NCBI RefSeq assembly: GCF_007971525.1
Contig: NZ_CP042437.1
Location: 2,542,001-2,606,000 of the forward strand
DNA length: 64,000 bases
Direction of reading: 5' to 3'
DNA from: Mucilaginibacter ginsenosidivorax
GTDB lineage: Bacteria > Bacteroidota > Bacteroidia > Sphingobacteriales > Sphingobacteriaceae
The notes beneath the pieces are model-generated. The model saw only the letters and a list, made by a program, of their open reading frames with translations, was not told the DNA's origin and did not search any database. This document shows positions 16,569-25,496 of the stretch, piece after piece. The position numbers were made by a program, and so were the translations under genes. Each line of letters opens with the position of its first letter. Position 1 is the stretch's first letter.

Positions 16569-18671
16569 TCAGGAAATTTTATCCCAGCTTAAACCGGCAT
16601 TTTTTGTTTCGAAGGCATGGTGCAGCACCTGGTTTTCGGGCAGGGCCAACTGGGGGTCTTTGGTGAAGATCTGCTCCACCGTTTTGCGGGCCTTAAACAA
16701 CAACTCCTGGTCGGTAGCCAGGTTGGCAACCTTCAGGTCGAGCACGCCGCTTTGTTGGGTACCATCCAGGTTGCCGGGGCCGCGCAGCTGCAGGTCGATC
16801 TCCGAGATCTCGAAACCGTTATTGGTTTTCACCATGGTATTCAGCCGGATTTTGCCATCGTGGCTTAGCTTGTGGCTGCTCATTAAAATACAGTACGATT
16901 GCTCGGCCCCGCGCCCTACCCTACCGCGCAGCTGGTGCAGTTGCGACAGGCCAAAACGTTCGGCATTTTCAATAATCATTACCGAGGCATTGGGTACGTT
17001 AACCCCAACCTCTATCACGGTGGTGGCCACCATAATTTGAGTTTGCCCTTTGATGAAGCGCTGCATCTCAAATTCTTTATCGGCAGGTTTTAATTTGCCA
17101 TGTACAATGCTGATCTTATACTCAGGCAATGGAAACTCGCGCGAGATAATTTCGATGCCCTCCTCCAGGTTTTTAAGGTCGAGTTTTTCGCTTTCTTTAA
17201 TCAGCGGGTACACAATATAAATTTGCCGGCCAAGGGCAATTTCTTTTTTCATAAAACCAAATACCCGCAGGCGCTGGTTATCAAAAAAATGCAGTGTTTG
17301 GATGGGCTTACGGCCGGCGGGCAGCTCGTCTATTACCGATACATCCAGGTCGCCGTACAGGGTCATGGCCAGGGTGCGGGGGATGGGGGTTGCCGTCATC
17401 ACCAGGATATGGGGCGGCACGACGTTTTTACGCCAAAGTCTCGCCCTTTGCTCAACCCCAAAACGGTGCTGCTCATCAATTATCACAAAACCCAGGTTTT
17501 TAAATTGCACTTTGTCTTCTATCAGCGCGTGGGTACCAATCAGTATCTTCATTTCGCCGCTCTCCAGTTTCTGGTGCAGCACCCTGCGGTCTTTTTGTTT
17601 GGTCGATCCGGTGAGCAGGGCCACCTCGATAAAACCATCGCCAACCAAAGTGCTGATGGTTTGGTAGTGCTGACTGGCCAATATTTCGGTTGGCGCCATA
17701 ATACAGGTCTGGAAGCCGTTATCAACAGCTATCAGCATGGCCATCAGGGCCACAACGGTTTTGCCGCTGCCTACATCGCCTTGCAGCAGGCGGTTCATTT
17801 GTACGCCGCGCTGGGTATCCTGCCTTATTTCCTTTAACACCCGCTTTTGCGGCGTGGTTAGCTGGAAAGGTAGTTTATGGTGATAAAAATCGTTAAAGTA
17901 ATGACCTACAGTGCCGAATATATTCCCCTTAAACTTTTGGGTATGCAGCATTTTATTGCGCAGGAGTTTAAGCTGCAGCAAAAACAATTCTTCAAACTTA
18001 AGCCGGTGCAAAGCCTCGTTCAGCAAATTGGCATCGGCCGGGAAATGGATATTGCGATAAGCATCGGCCCGGCCCAGGAGTTTAAAATGCTGGATAATAT
18101 ATAGCGGCAAATTCTCCTTAATATCCTTAGCATGCAAACCCAGTAAAGTAGCGGTAAGTTTTTGAATGCCCTTGCTATCCAACTGAAACTGTTTAAGTTT
18201 TTCGGTAGAGTTGTAAACCGGCTGCAGGGTGGCGTTGCCCTGCCGCTGCATATTAGCAGGCGAGTAGATTTCCATTTCGGGATGCGCCATTTGCGCCTGC
18301 CCGTTAAAGGAGCCTGCTTTACCAAACACAATGTATACGGTGCCGGGCACAATGGTTTTATCTATCCAGTTGATGCCTTTAAACCAAACCAGTTCCAGCG
18401 TGCCGGTATCATCACGGGTTTGCACTACCAGTCGCTTAGTGTGCTTTTCGCCAACAATTTGCTTGCTGATAACGCGGGCCAAAACCTGCACATAAGGCAA
18501 ATCGGGGTTAATATCTTTTACCTTGTAAAATTTTGTCCGGTCGATATACCGAAAAGGGAAATGGCGCAGCAAATCCTCAAAAGTGGCAATAGCCAATTCT
18601 TTTTTCAACACCTCGGCCCGGGTTTGGCCCGCGCCTTTTAAGTATGTAAGTGGTGTTTGAAAAGGATCCAT
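16569..18671 (-). CDS. recG: ATP-dependent DNA helicase RecG
   Basis: A 700-residue superfamily 2 helicase that remodels stalled replication forks and recombination junctions in the cytosol. Residues 1-about 230 form the wedge and OB-fold domain. Walker A is GDVGSGKT near 300, the DExH box is DEQHRFGVEQRARLW near 395, motif III is ATPIPRTLA, and motif VI is LHQLRGRVGRG near 595. The length matches the family. The start at 18671 (MDPFQTPLTYLKG) is the family N-terminus. The upstream gap is full of repeats and shows no clear promoter. Confidence 0.97.
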   Translation of the reverse strand: MDPFQTPLTYLKGAGQTRAEVLKKELAIATFEDLLRHFPFRYIDRTKFYKVKDINPDLPYVQVLARVISKQIVGEKHTKRLVVQTRDDTGTLELVWFKGINWIDKTIVPGTVYIVFGKAGSFNGQAQMAHPEMEIYSPANMQRQGNATLQPVYNSTEKLKQFQLDSKGIQKLTATLLGLHAKDIKENLPLYIIQHFKLLGRADAYRNIHFPADANLLNEALHRLKFEELFLLQLKLLRNKMLHTQKFKGNIFGTVGHYFNDFYHHKLPFQLTTPQKRVLKEIRQDTQRGVQMNRLLQGDVGSGKTVVALMAMLIAVDNGFQTCIMAPTEILASQHYQTISTLVGDGFIEVALLTGSTKQKDRRVLHQKLESGEMKILIGTHALIEDKVQFKNLGFVIIDEQHRFGVEQRARLWRKNVVPPHILVMTATPIPRTLAMTLYGDLDVSVIDELPAGRKPIQTLHFFDNQRLRVFGFMKKEIALGRQIYIVYPLIKESEKLDLKNLEEGIEIISREFPLPEYKISIVHGKLKPADKEFEMQRFIKGQTQIMVATTVIEVGVNVPNASVMIIENAERFGLSQLHQLRGRVGRGAEQSYCILMSSHKLSHDGKIRLNTMVKTNNGFEISEIDLQLRGPGNLDGTQQSGVLDLKVANLATDQELLFKARKTVEQIFTKDPQLALPENQVLHHAFETKNAGLSWDKIS

Positions 18672-18685
18672 AGGAAAGCTGCAGC

Positions 18686-18716
18686 CCCTCTAAATCTCCC
18701 CTGAAGGGGAGACTTT
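18686..18716. repeat. Copy of the CCCCTCTAAATCTCCCC hairpin family
   Basis: CCCCTCTAAATCTCCCCTG is followed by a stem (CTCCCC and GGGGAG) and a T run. The first part of the same sequence recurs at about 13143-13161 next to the dioxygenase stop codon. These look like dispersed terminator-like elements. Confidence 0.7.
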
Positions 18717-18760
18717 TTATTAGCGTGTTTTTTAAACCGTTAGTTGATTTTGTTATAAGG

Positions 18761-18965
18761 CGCGAAGCAATCCCCGATTTGCTAAGTTCCACCTATACTA
18801 TCAATATCGAATATCCGTCATTGCGAGGTACGAAGCAATCCTCGATTTGCTAAGTCCCACATAGTTCGGGATTGCTTCGTACCTCGCAATGACGGGTTTT
18901 ATAAATGCTATTTCACAAACGTCATTACTGTTTTTCCAGATCACCCGGTAGTCACTCGCAATGAC
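18761..18965. repeat. Nested MITE-like inverted repeats (CATTGCGAGGTACGAAGC family)
   Basis: An 81-base element at 18815-18895 has exact 26-base inverted ends (starting CCGTCATTGCGAGG and ending CCTCGCAATGACGG). Outside it lies a second, diverged pair: GCGAAGCAATCCCCGATTTG from 18762 and TCACTCGCAATGACG ending at 18965. So one copy seems to sit inside another. The 352-base gap between recG and ridA holds no gene, only these and the hairpins at 18686 and 18981. Confidence 0.85.
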
Positions 18966-18980
18966 GCGTATTTTTATTCA

Positions 18981-19022
18981 AAAGCCCTCCCCTTCAGGGG
19001 AGGGTTGGGTGGGGCTTGAGGC
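18981..19022 (-). terminator. Terminator-like repeat after ridA
   Basis: CCCTCCCC and GGGGAGGG form an eight-base stem around TTCA. On the minus strand it follows the ridA stop within 20 bases and is followed by CTTTTGAATAAAAA. A close relative with CCCTCTCC and GGAGAGGG lies at 19576-19594 in the opposite orientation, so this is also a dispersed repeat. Confidence 0.7.
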
Positions 19023-19023
19023 T

Positions 19024-19401
19024 TTATTTTACCGCAATAACCGATATCTCTACATTAACGCCTTTTGGCAAGGCCGATACCTGTACCGTTTCGCGGGCAG
19101 GGAAGCTTGATGTAAAATAGGTGCCGTATACTTCGTTTACCTGGCCAAAATTACCCAGGTCGGTTAAAAATATGCTGGTTTTTACCACGTTGGCAAAGCC
19201 GATGCCTGCTTCGGTTAAAATGGCTTTAATGTTTTCCATTACTAAAACGGCTTCATCTTTAATACCGCTGGTAACCAGTTCGCCGGTGGCGGGGTTAAGA
19301 GGTATCTGGCCAGATACAAATACAAAATTACCGGCAACGGTTGCCTGGCTGTACGGCCCGATAGGTGCAGGCGCGTTATTGGTGTTTATTATTTCCATCA
19401 T
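19024..19401 (-). CDS. ridA: RidA family reactive intermediate/imine deaminase
   Basis: A 125-residue protein of the YjgF/YER057c/UK114 family, which hydrolyses reactive enamines and imines formed by PLP enzymes. The family features are IGPYSQATVAGNFVFVSGQIPL near residues 15-37, VVKTSIFLTDLGNF near 75 and PARETVQVSALPKGVNVEI near 100-120; the arginine after PA binds the substrate carboxylate. Two adjacent ATG codons (19401 and 19398) could start it. The first overlaps the stop codon of the small gene before it (ATGA type), suggesting translational coupling. Confidence 0.93.
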   Translation of the reverse strand: MMEIINTNNAPAPIGPYSQATVAGNFVFVSGQIPLNPATGELVTSGIKDEAVLVMENIKAILTEAGIGFANVVKTSIFLTDLGNFGQVNEVYGTYFTSSFPARETVQVSALPKGVNVEISVIAVK

Positions 19402-19541
19402 TTTTTAAGTATGAACACTTGTATAAGCTTGTAGATGATGCCCGCTAAAAACATAGTTATGGCAATTGCATTGATAATATGCATGGCCCGCAGGTTAAAA
19501 CTGGTAGGCCTGTTGGGATCTTTTTTTCTAAAGAAATACAT
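19398..19541 (-). CDS. 47-residue membrane protein (DUF6728-like), coupled to ridA
   Basis: The frame from the ATG at 19541 reads MYFFRKKDPNRPTSFNLR, then a hydrophobic helix (INAIAITMFLAGIIYKLI), and ends KK at a TGA that overlaps the ridA ATG. I recall this N-terminal pattern from short conserved Bacteroidota proteins labelled DUF6728, but could not check it. One membrane span is predicted and the function is unknown. The overlap with ridA is strong evidence that it is a real gene and that the two are made together. Confidence 0.75.
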   Translation of the reverse strand: MYFFRKKDPNRPTSFNLRAMHIINAIAITMFLAGIIYKLIQVFILKK

Positions 19542-19920
19542 AATACAAACTTAGTAAAAAAAAGAGCCTCACCCAACCCTCTCCAAAGGAGAGGGCTTTT
19601 GATTTGCCCCACCGCTCCCGCGAGCTTTCAGCTCGTGGGTATCATGTTTGCAGCTTTCAGCTGCCCCCGCGCTAAGCGGATATGGATACGTAAGCTGGAA
19701 GCTTACACCCGATTACTCACGAGTTACGCTATGCTAACCTCGCGAGAGCGAAGTAGTCCACTCAATACATTTAAAAAAAGTGCTCCAAAAATGAGTATCC
19801 CACTCCTCTTTTAATGTCTTTACCATACTAATTACCTGCCCGGGGGCACTAAATAAACCAATAATTAAACAACTGAAATCCAATACAAATTAAAATTATG
19901 AACATTAAAACCAACACTTT
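19542..19920. repeat. Cluster of short hairpins upstream of susC
   Basis: This 379-base gap holds a hairpin at 19576-19594 (CCCTCTCC, AAA, GGAGAGGG, then CTTTT) and three further palindromes: 19616-19638 (CGAGC, TTTCA, GCTCG core), 19649-19663 (GCAGC, TTTCA, GCTGC) and 19690-19706 (GTAAGCT, GGA, AGCTTAC). The shared GCTTTCAGC core marks a REP-like family. The last 100 bases are AT-rich and probably carry the susC promoter, but no convincing -7 box was found. No gene is seen. Confidence 0.75.
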
Positions 19921-22900
19921 ATGAATGTTTTTTACCAAACAAAACACCGGATACTACGGCTGTTTGCTGTACTTCTGTTAATTGCCTGCGCAGCAACAGC
20001 ATCGGCCCAAAACAAGGCCGTTACCGGTAAAATTATTGACGCCAGCACCGGCGAGGCCGTTATAGGGGCTACCGTGCTGGCTGTAGGCACATCAAACGGG
20101 GTAGCAGCCGATTTAAACGGCACTTTCAAAATTACCGTTGCAGCAAATACATCGCTGCAGTTTAAGAGCATTGGCTATACATCGGTTACTGTAGCCGCCG
20201 ATTTTGATAAGCCGATGATCATCAAACTTACGCCATCAAACAAGGGGCTGGAAGAGGTGGTTGTAGTAGGCTATGGCCAGCAAAAACGGGCTACTGTTTC
20301 CGGAGCGGTTGCCACCGTATCATCAAAGGTTTTCCAGGACAGGGGGCCTATCAATAACCCGCTCGAATCCTTACAGGGCCAGGTTCCGGGTGTGGTGGTT
20401 ACCCGCACATCGGCCCAGCCCGGCCGCGAAAACTGGAACTTCCAGATCCGCGGGGCCACATCAACCAACACCCAGGATCCGCTTATTGTGCTGGATGGTG
20501 TAGCACTGGTTAACAATGCCGAGCTAAACTCCATAAACCCGAATGATATTGACAATATATCTTTCCTGAAAGATGCCGCCGCATCTATTTACGGTGCGCG
20601 CGCTGCCTTTGGTGTAGTGCTTATCACTACCAAAAAAGCCAAATCGGGTAAAATGGATGTACAGTACCTTTCTACTATTTCCCAAAAAAGACTTGGCCTT
20701 CAGCCTATTTTGATTAATGACCGGCAGTGGGGCCAAAGCTTAAAAGAGGCCTTAACAAACGATAACTATGGCGTGGCTCCTACCAACTATCTTTGGTACC
20801 AACTGGCCGACCTGGCCACCCATCCGCCTGATTCACTTTATATCGATATCACCAGGTTACCGGGCTATGCCGGTTCGGCCAATGGTGTTTTATATAATGG
20901 CACCCCGCTGCCATCATTTGGCGATGTTAAGGACTTTACCTTTTTTGATACCAACATGCAAAAAATGTTGTGGGGCAACGCTACATCAACCCAGCAGGAC
21001 CTAAGCTTTTCGGGCTCGGGCGACCGTAGCGGCTACCGGGTATCATTAGGTTACCTTAACGACGGCAGCCAGCTAAAATGGGGCCTCAACGGAAACCAGC
21101 GTTACAACCTCCGCTTAAATCACAGCTATAAATTTAGCGACAGGGTAAACCTGGAAACCAATATATCCCTCGAAAGGAATAATATACAGCAGCCTACATT
21201 ATATAGCTACGGCGGTTACAGCGCGCTAAGTAACTACGCCCAGCCCGGCCTGCCCGCTTTTACTTCAAAAGGGCAGCCTTATGCCTGGGGAACGGTTTAC
21301 AGCGCGCCTGCACTGCTTAAATATGGCGGCGATAACAAGGAATCGAACAGCAGGGCTTTGCTCAATTCAACCTTTACCTACAATTTTGCCAAACACCTTA
21401 CATTTACTGCGGTAACAGGCTACCACGTATGGTACCAGGATAGCAGGATACAGCAAAAGCAGGTTCAGTTTTACAACTATGCCGGTAACCTGTTAATACA
21501 AACCAACCCGATAAACGGCGGCAACGGCGGCAGCAATACGTTTTATAACCGCAGCAACATTACCGAGCCTTATTATAACCTGGCGGGCAGGGTATCGTAC
21601 GATAACGTGTTTAACAAGATACACGCCGTTGGGGTAATGCTTGGAAGCTCATACGAGCGCGATGAGTACAATTATTTTACCACACGTACCTACAACCTGG
21701 GCAGCGACGATATCCCATCATTAGGAACCGGTGTTACCAGCGGCACCGCCGGCTTTGTAACCAATGGCGAAACCCAGAATCATTATGCGCTGGGGTCATA
21801 CTTCGGCCGGGCTACATATACCTACAACAGTAAATATAACCTGGAGGTGCAGGGCCGCTATGATGGCTCGTCAAAGTTTATTGCCGATAAAAGATGGAAA
21901 ATATTTGGCTCGGTGTTGGGTTCATGGCTTATATCCGAAGAGTCATTTGTAAAAAACCTCAACATCTTCTCAACCCTTAAGCTGCGGGCAAGTTACGGAA
22001 CCACCGGCAGCCAAAGCGGCATCGGCTTGTATGATTACTTACAATCGCTTAACGTAAATACGGGCGGCGCGTTATTGGGCAATAACCTGGCAACCTCGGT
22101 AACTACCACCGGCAGCCTGGTTTCGCTTAACCGGACCTGGGAAACCGTAGTTAAAAAGAACCTGGCATTGGATTTCGCCATTTTAAACGACCACCTTTCG
22201 GGCTCATTTGACATCTACCGGAATGAAAATAATAATATGCTGCTTAACCAGCTGTATCCGGGTGTACTTGGCGCCAGCGCACCAACACAAAACATTGGTA
22301 CATTGCATACCTGGGGGTATGAGGGTAGCCTTACCTGGCGGTCAAACATTGGCAAGCTAACCTACTCGGTTAGCGGTACAATTACCGATAACCAAAACAA
22401 GCTGGTTCATTTTGGCGGGGCAAATGTTATTGCACCAGGTTATAACGCAACCGTTGAGGGGTATCCTCTTGGATCGTACTTCGGCTTAAAATATGGAGGC
22501 AAGCTGCAAACACAGGCCGAAGTTGATGCTTATAACGCACAATACGCGCCTGCCGGGAGCACCAACAACATAGGCTTACCCATACCATCGGCGCTTGCTA
22601 ACCCTGCCGGCCAGATGAGCGGCCTGCGCCCCGGCGATAATAAGTTTGTGGATGTTAATGGCGATGGTAAACTGAGTATAGGAGGCACCACTGCCGATAA
22701 GGGCGACCTTGTTTACCTGGGATCGGATAACCCAAGGTACAGTTATGGGCTTAACCTTGGTTTGCAGTGGAATGGGTTTGATTTTTACTCCATTTTCCAG
22801 GGAGTAGGCAAACGGGCCGTGTTGCGTACCGGGTCATCAGCAAACTTCAGCGTTCCTTTCCTGTCTATTTTCCAGGGTCAAACAACATCTTACCTGGGTA

Positions 22901-23241
22901 ATGTGTGGTCGCCAGAAAATCCGGATGCTTATTATCCCAACCTGCATTCGGCACAAAACAACGGTATTAACAACTATAACTACCAGCCATCAACCTGGCG
23001 TGTGCAAAACGGCGCCTATGTACGCCTTAAAAACGTAGTGCTTGGTTATACCATACCTAAAAGCCTGCTGGCACACACGCATGCCATAAAAGGCCTGCGG
23101 ATTTACTTTTCGGGCAGCGACCTGTGGGAAAAAACCTATATACATGACGGCTGGGACCCGGAAGTTACCAGGACAGTATCAGGCAACGAAAGGTACCCTT
23201 TTTACCGCTACCTCACCCTTGGCGCAAACGTGACTTTTTAA
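19921..23241 (+). CDS. SusC/RagA family TonB-linked outer membrane protein
   Basis: A 1106-residue TonB-dependent transporter. Residues 1-30 are a signal peptide ending ATASAQ. Residues about 31-110 form the carboxypeptidase-regulatory-like domain (AVTGKIIDASTGEAVIGATV). The TonB box region LEEVVVVGYGQQKRATVSGAV lies near 117. The plug domain carries PLESLQGQVPGVVVTR and DPLIVLDGV, and a large beta-barrel ends in NVTF with a terminal phenylalanine. With the adjacent SusD it should form a pedal-bin importer for an oligosaccharide or peptide. No sigma/anti-sigma pair, hybrid kinase or glycosidase adjoins it, so the substrate is unknown. The SusD gene follows after 18 bases. Confidence 0.95.
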   Translation: MNVFYQTKHRILRLFAVLLLIACAATASAQNKAVTGKIIDASTGEAVIGATVLAVGTSNGVAADLNGTFKITVAANTSLQFKSIGYTSVTVAADFDKPMIIKLTPSNKGLEEVVVVGYGQQKRATVSGAVATVSSKVFQDRGPINNPLESLQGQVPGVVVTRTSAQPGRENWNFQIRGATSTNTQDPLIVLDGVALVNNAELNSINPNDIDNISFLKDAAASIYGARAAFGVVLITTKKAKSGKMDVQYLSTISQKRLGLQPILINDRQWGQSLKEALTNDNYGVAPTNYLWYQLADLATHPPDSLYIDITRLPGYAGSANGVLYNGTPLPSFGDVKDFTFFDTNMQKMLWGNATSTQQDLSFSGSGDRSGYRVSLGYLNDGSQLKWGLNGNQRYNLRLNHSYKFSDRVNLETNISLERNNIQQPTLYSYGGYSALSNYAQPGLPAFTSKGQPYAWGTVYSAPALLKYGGDNKESNSRALLNSTFTYNFAKHLTFTAVTGYHVWYQDSRIQQKQVQFYNYAGNLLIQTNPINGGNGGSNTFYNRSNITEPYYNLAGRVSYDNVFNKIHAVGVMLGSSYERDEYNYFTTRTYNLGSDDIPSLGTGVTSGTAGFVTNGETQNHYALGSYFGRATYTYNSKYNLEVQGRYDGSSKFIADKRWKIFGSVLGSWLISEESFVKNLNIFSTLKLRASYGTTGSQSGIGLYDYLQSLNVNTGGALLGNNLATSVTTTGSLVSLNRTWETVVKKNLALDFAILNDHLSGSFDIYRNENNNMLLNQLYPGVLGASAPTQNIGTLHTWGYEGSLTWRSNIGKLTYSVSGTITDNQNKLVHFGGANVIAPGYNATVEGYPLGSYFGLKYGGKLQTQAEVDAYNAQYAPAGSTNNIGLPIPSALANPAGQMSGLRPGDNKFVDVNGDGKLSIGGTTADKGDLVYLGSDNPRYSYGLNLGLQWNGFDFYSIFQGVGKRAVLRTGSSANFSVPFLSIFQGQTTSYLGNVWSPENPDAYYPNLHSAQNNGINNYNYQPSTWRVQNGAYVRLKNVVLGYTIPKSLLAHTHAIKGLRIYFSGSDLWEKTYIHDGWDPEVTRTVSGNERYPFYRYLTLGANVTF

Positions 23242-23259
23242 TTTAAAAAAAGATATCAA

Positions 23260-25092
23260 ATGAAGACGAAATATATCAAGTTCATGTCGGTTATAGGGTT
23301 TGCCTTTGGCTTTACTATAATGTCATGTAATAAAGCACTCAACTTAAAGCCGCTTGACCAATTATCAGATGCGGCCTACTTTAAATCACCAACAGATTTT
23401 AAAACTTTTGCCAACCAGTATTACGGCTATCTTAAAAACTTTACCACCATTAACGGCTTGTCTGATAATCCGCATTCCGATGGCCGGTCAGACCTGTTTG
23501 GCGGCGGTGGTGCCTACGGCTCGGGTACCAACATTGTACCCGTTACCGAGCCCGGCTTTGGTAACGCCGGAAACTGGACTGTTGATTATGGCAGGATAAG
23601 GGCTGCCAATTACCTGCTGGATAAAGCGGCATCTTACCCAAGGCCTGCCGAAATAGCCCAATATGTGGCCGAGGCCAAATTTTTCCGCGCGTATACCTAT
23701 TTTGATCTTTTACAGCAATACGGTGGCGTGCCCCTGATTACCAAGCCGCTTGACCTTACCTCGCCGGAGTTGTTTGGCGCCAGGGCCACCCGCGACCAGG
23801 TAGCCGATTTGATTATAGCCGACCTGCAGGCAGCCATACCAGCCCTGCCGGTTTCCCTATCAACCAACTCAGCAGATTTTGGCCGTGTAACCCAGATGGC
23901 AGCGCAGGCATTTTTGAGCCGCGTGGCACTTTATGAAGGTACCTGGCAAAAATTCAGATCGGGCGATGCAGCGCGGTATAATGCCTTGTTGGATAAATCG
24001 ATAGCGGCAAGTGCCGCAGTTATGGCCAGTAACCAGTATGCACTGTTTGGCACGGCGGCTTCAAACGCTCTTGGCGGCAACAGCACTGTACTGGGCGACT
24101 CCTGCCTGAAATATTTATTCATACTTGAAAACATCAAATCAAATCCTGCGGGTATCACCAAAACTGCCAACCATGAATACATACTATCTACCCGATATGA
24201 TGACGTGCTGAAGCCGGCTAACGTATTTGTGAGCCGCAGCACCATGGCAACCGGCGTAGCGCAAAAATTTGTAAATATGTTTTTGTGTACCGATGGGCTG
24301 CCGGTTGAAAAATCGCCGCAGTTTGGCGGCTTTCAAACCTATCTGTCAGAATTCCAGAACCGCGATAACCGTTTAAAATACACCATTAAAATTACTTACC
24401 AGTATTACTGGTACAGCATAAATGGCCGTGTTAACTGGACCGGCGATGCGGCCGACAGGGCAAATTCGCTGGGGCCGGCAAAACCTTACGGCTACGGCAA
24501 TCAGAAATGGATATCAGAAAGGCAATTGGTTGATGGTAAAGAATCGGAAGATTACCCGGTAATTCGCTATGCGGAAGTACTGCTTAACTATGCCGAAGCG
24601 GTATATGAACGAAACGGAATAATTTCAGATGCCGACCTTAACAAATCTGTAAACCTTGTGCGCCTGCGCTGCAATTCAACCAATGGCATGCCGGGGCTTA
24701 GCAATGCACTGGTGAATACCAATAATATGGATATGCGTACCGAGATAAGAAGAGAGCGTACGATAGAGCTTTATGACGAAGATTTCAGGTTTGACGACAT
24801 TAAACGCTGGCACAGCGGCACAACCGACCTTGTAACTAACGTAGGTGGTACTGCTTATGGCAATGCTGCCGCTTTTGTAAGCCCATGGCCGGTGTTGTAT
24901 AAATACACCGGAACTCAGGCGGAGTTGGGCCCAGACCCTGTAAAGCCCGTACCAACAAACGCCAAAGATGCCAATGGCAACCTGATCCTGGATCAAACCG
25001 CCAGGTTATTTGGCGAAAAAAATTATTTATACCCCCTTCCATCCCAACAAATTACATTAAACCCCCAACTAACCCAAAATCCGGGTTGGTAA
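23260..25092 (+). CDS. SusD/RagB family outer membrane lipoprotein
   Basis: A 610-residue surface lipoprotein partner of the preceding SusC. The signal ends FTIMSC with Cys23 as the lipid site, followed by NKALNLKPLDQLSDAAYFKS, the typical SusD N-terminus. TPR-type helices are seen in FFRAYTYFDLLQQYGGVPLITKPL and the C-terminal SusD domain has YPVIRYAEVLLNYAEAVYE, IRRERTIELYDEDFRFDDIKRW and a proline-rich end (PLPSQQITLNPQLTQNPGW). These elements form the lid that captures ligand over the SusC barrel. It is followed 20 bases later by a terminator, so the operon is just susC-susD. Confidence 0.95.
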   Translation: MKTKYIKFMSVIGFAFGFTIMSCNKALNLKPLDQLSDAAYFKSPTDFKTFANQYYGYLKNFTTINGLSDNPHSDGRSDLFGGGGAYGSGTNIVPVTEPGFGNAGNWTVDYGRIRAANYLLDKAASYPRPAEIAQYVAEAKFFRAYTYFDLLQQYGGVPLITKPLDLTSPELFGARATRDQVADLIIADLQAAIPALPVSLSTNSADFGRVTQMAAQAFLSRVALYEGTWQKFRSGDAARYNALLDKSIAASAAVMASNQYALFGTAASNALGGNSTVLGDSCLKYLFILENIKSNPAGITKTANHEYILSTRYDDVLKPANVFVSRSTMATGVAQKFVNMFLCTDGLPVEKSPQFGGFQTYLSEFQNRDNRLKYTIKITYQYYWYSINGRVNWTGDAADRANSLGPAKPYGYGNQKWISERQLVDGKESEDYPVIRYAEVLLNYAEAVYERNGIISDADLNKSVNLVRLRCNSTNGMPGLSNALVNTNNMDMRTEIRRERTIELYDEDFRFDDIKRWHSGTTDLVTNVGGTAYGNAAAFVSPWPVLYKYTGTQAELGPDPVKPVPTNAKDANGNLILDQTARLFGEKNYLYPLPSQQITLNPQLTQNPGW

Positions 25093-25111
25093 TCCGGGTT
25101 TAGGTGCAATG

Positions 25112-25142
25112 AAAGGCTGTCTCGAAAGGGACGGCCTTTTTT
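25112..25142 (+). terminator. Terminator of the susC-susD operon
   Basis: AAAGGCTGTC and GGACGGCCTTT pair, with one G-U pair, around a seven-base loop and are followed by a run of six T. Confidence 0.85.
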
Positions 25143-25496
25143 AATTTATATGTGCCGAACCTACGGTTCTCTGTTTTAATTGTCGGGGTTCCACCCGTGG
25201 CTACAATATGTTGCGGAGCTACACCCCTGGAGGAAGGTAAACGTAAAAAACTCATCGGGTGCGGAGTTGAGAGTCTTAAGTCAAAAAAATAAATCTCTCA
25301 ATTGACCATAAGTGTCTCGATCCCGCATCAAAGTCCGCGTAGCGGGCGGATCATCTATTAGCCACGGGTTTTAACCTGTGGACAAGATAGCCACGCCTAT
25401 TCAAAGTTCCGCAGGAACGGCCCATATATCCTGGCATTTGCCTAACGCTTCACTGTTGCTCCAATATCCGGATTACAGCCATTTGGGAGCCGACGG
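25143..25496. repeat. Intergenic region with hairpin repeats
   Basis: No gene is seen between the susD terminator and the EamA gene. The region carries a hairpin CCACGGGTT/AACCTGTGG at 25362-25381, the related words CCACCCGTGG at about 25191 and GCTACACCCCTGG at 25216, and a GC-rich hairpin near 25334-25350. These look like remnants of another dispersed repeat family. Confidence 0.6.

Noticed and set aside
17100..17837. A 245-codon plus-strand open frame
   Set aside because: It is the antisense shadow of recG.
19479..19814. A 111-codon open frame before susC
   Set aside because: It crosses several hairpin repeats and has low-complexity residues; the opposite strand holds the better small gene at 19398-19541.
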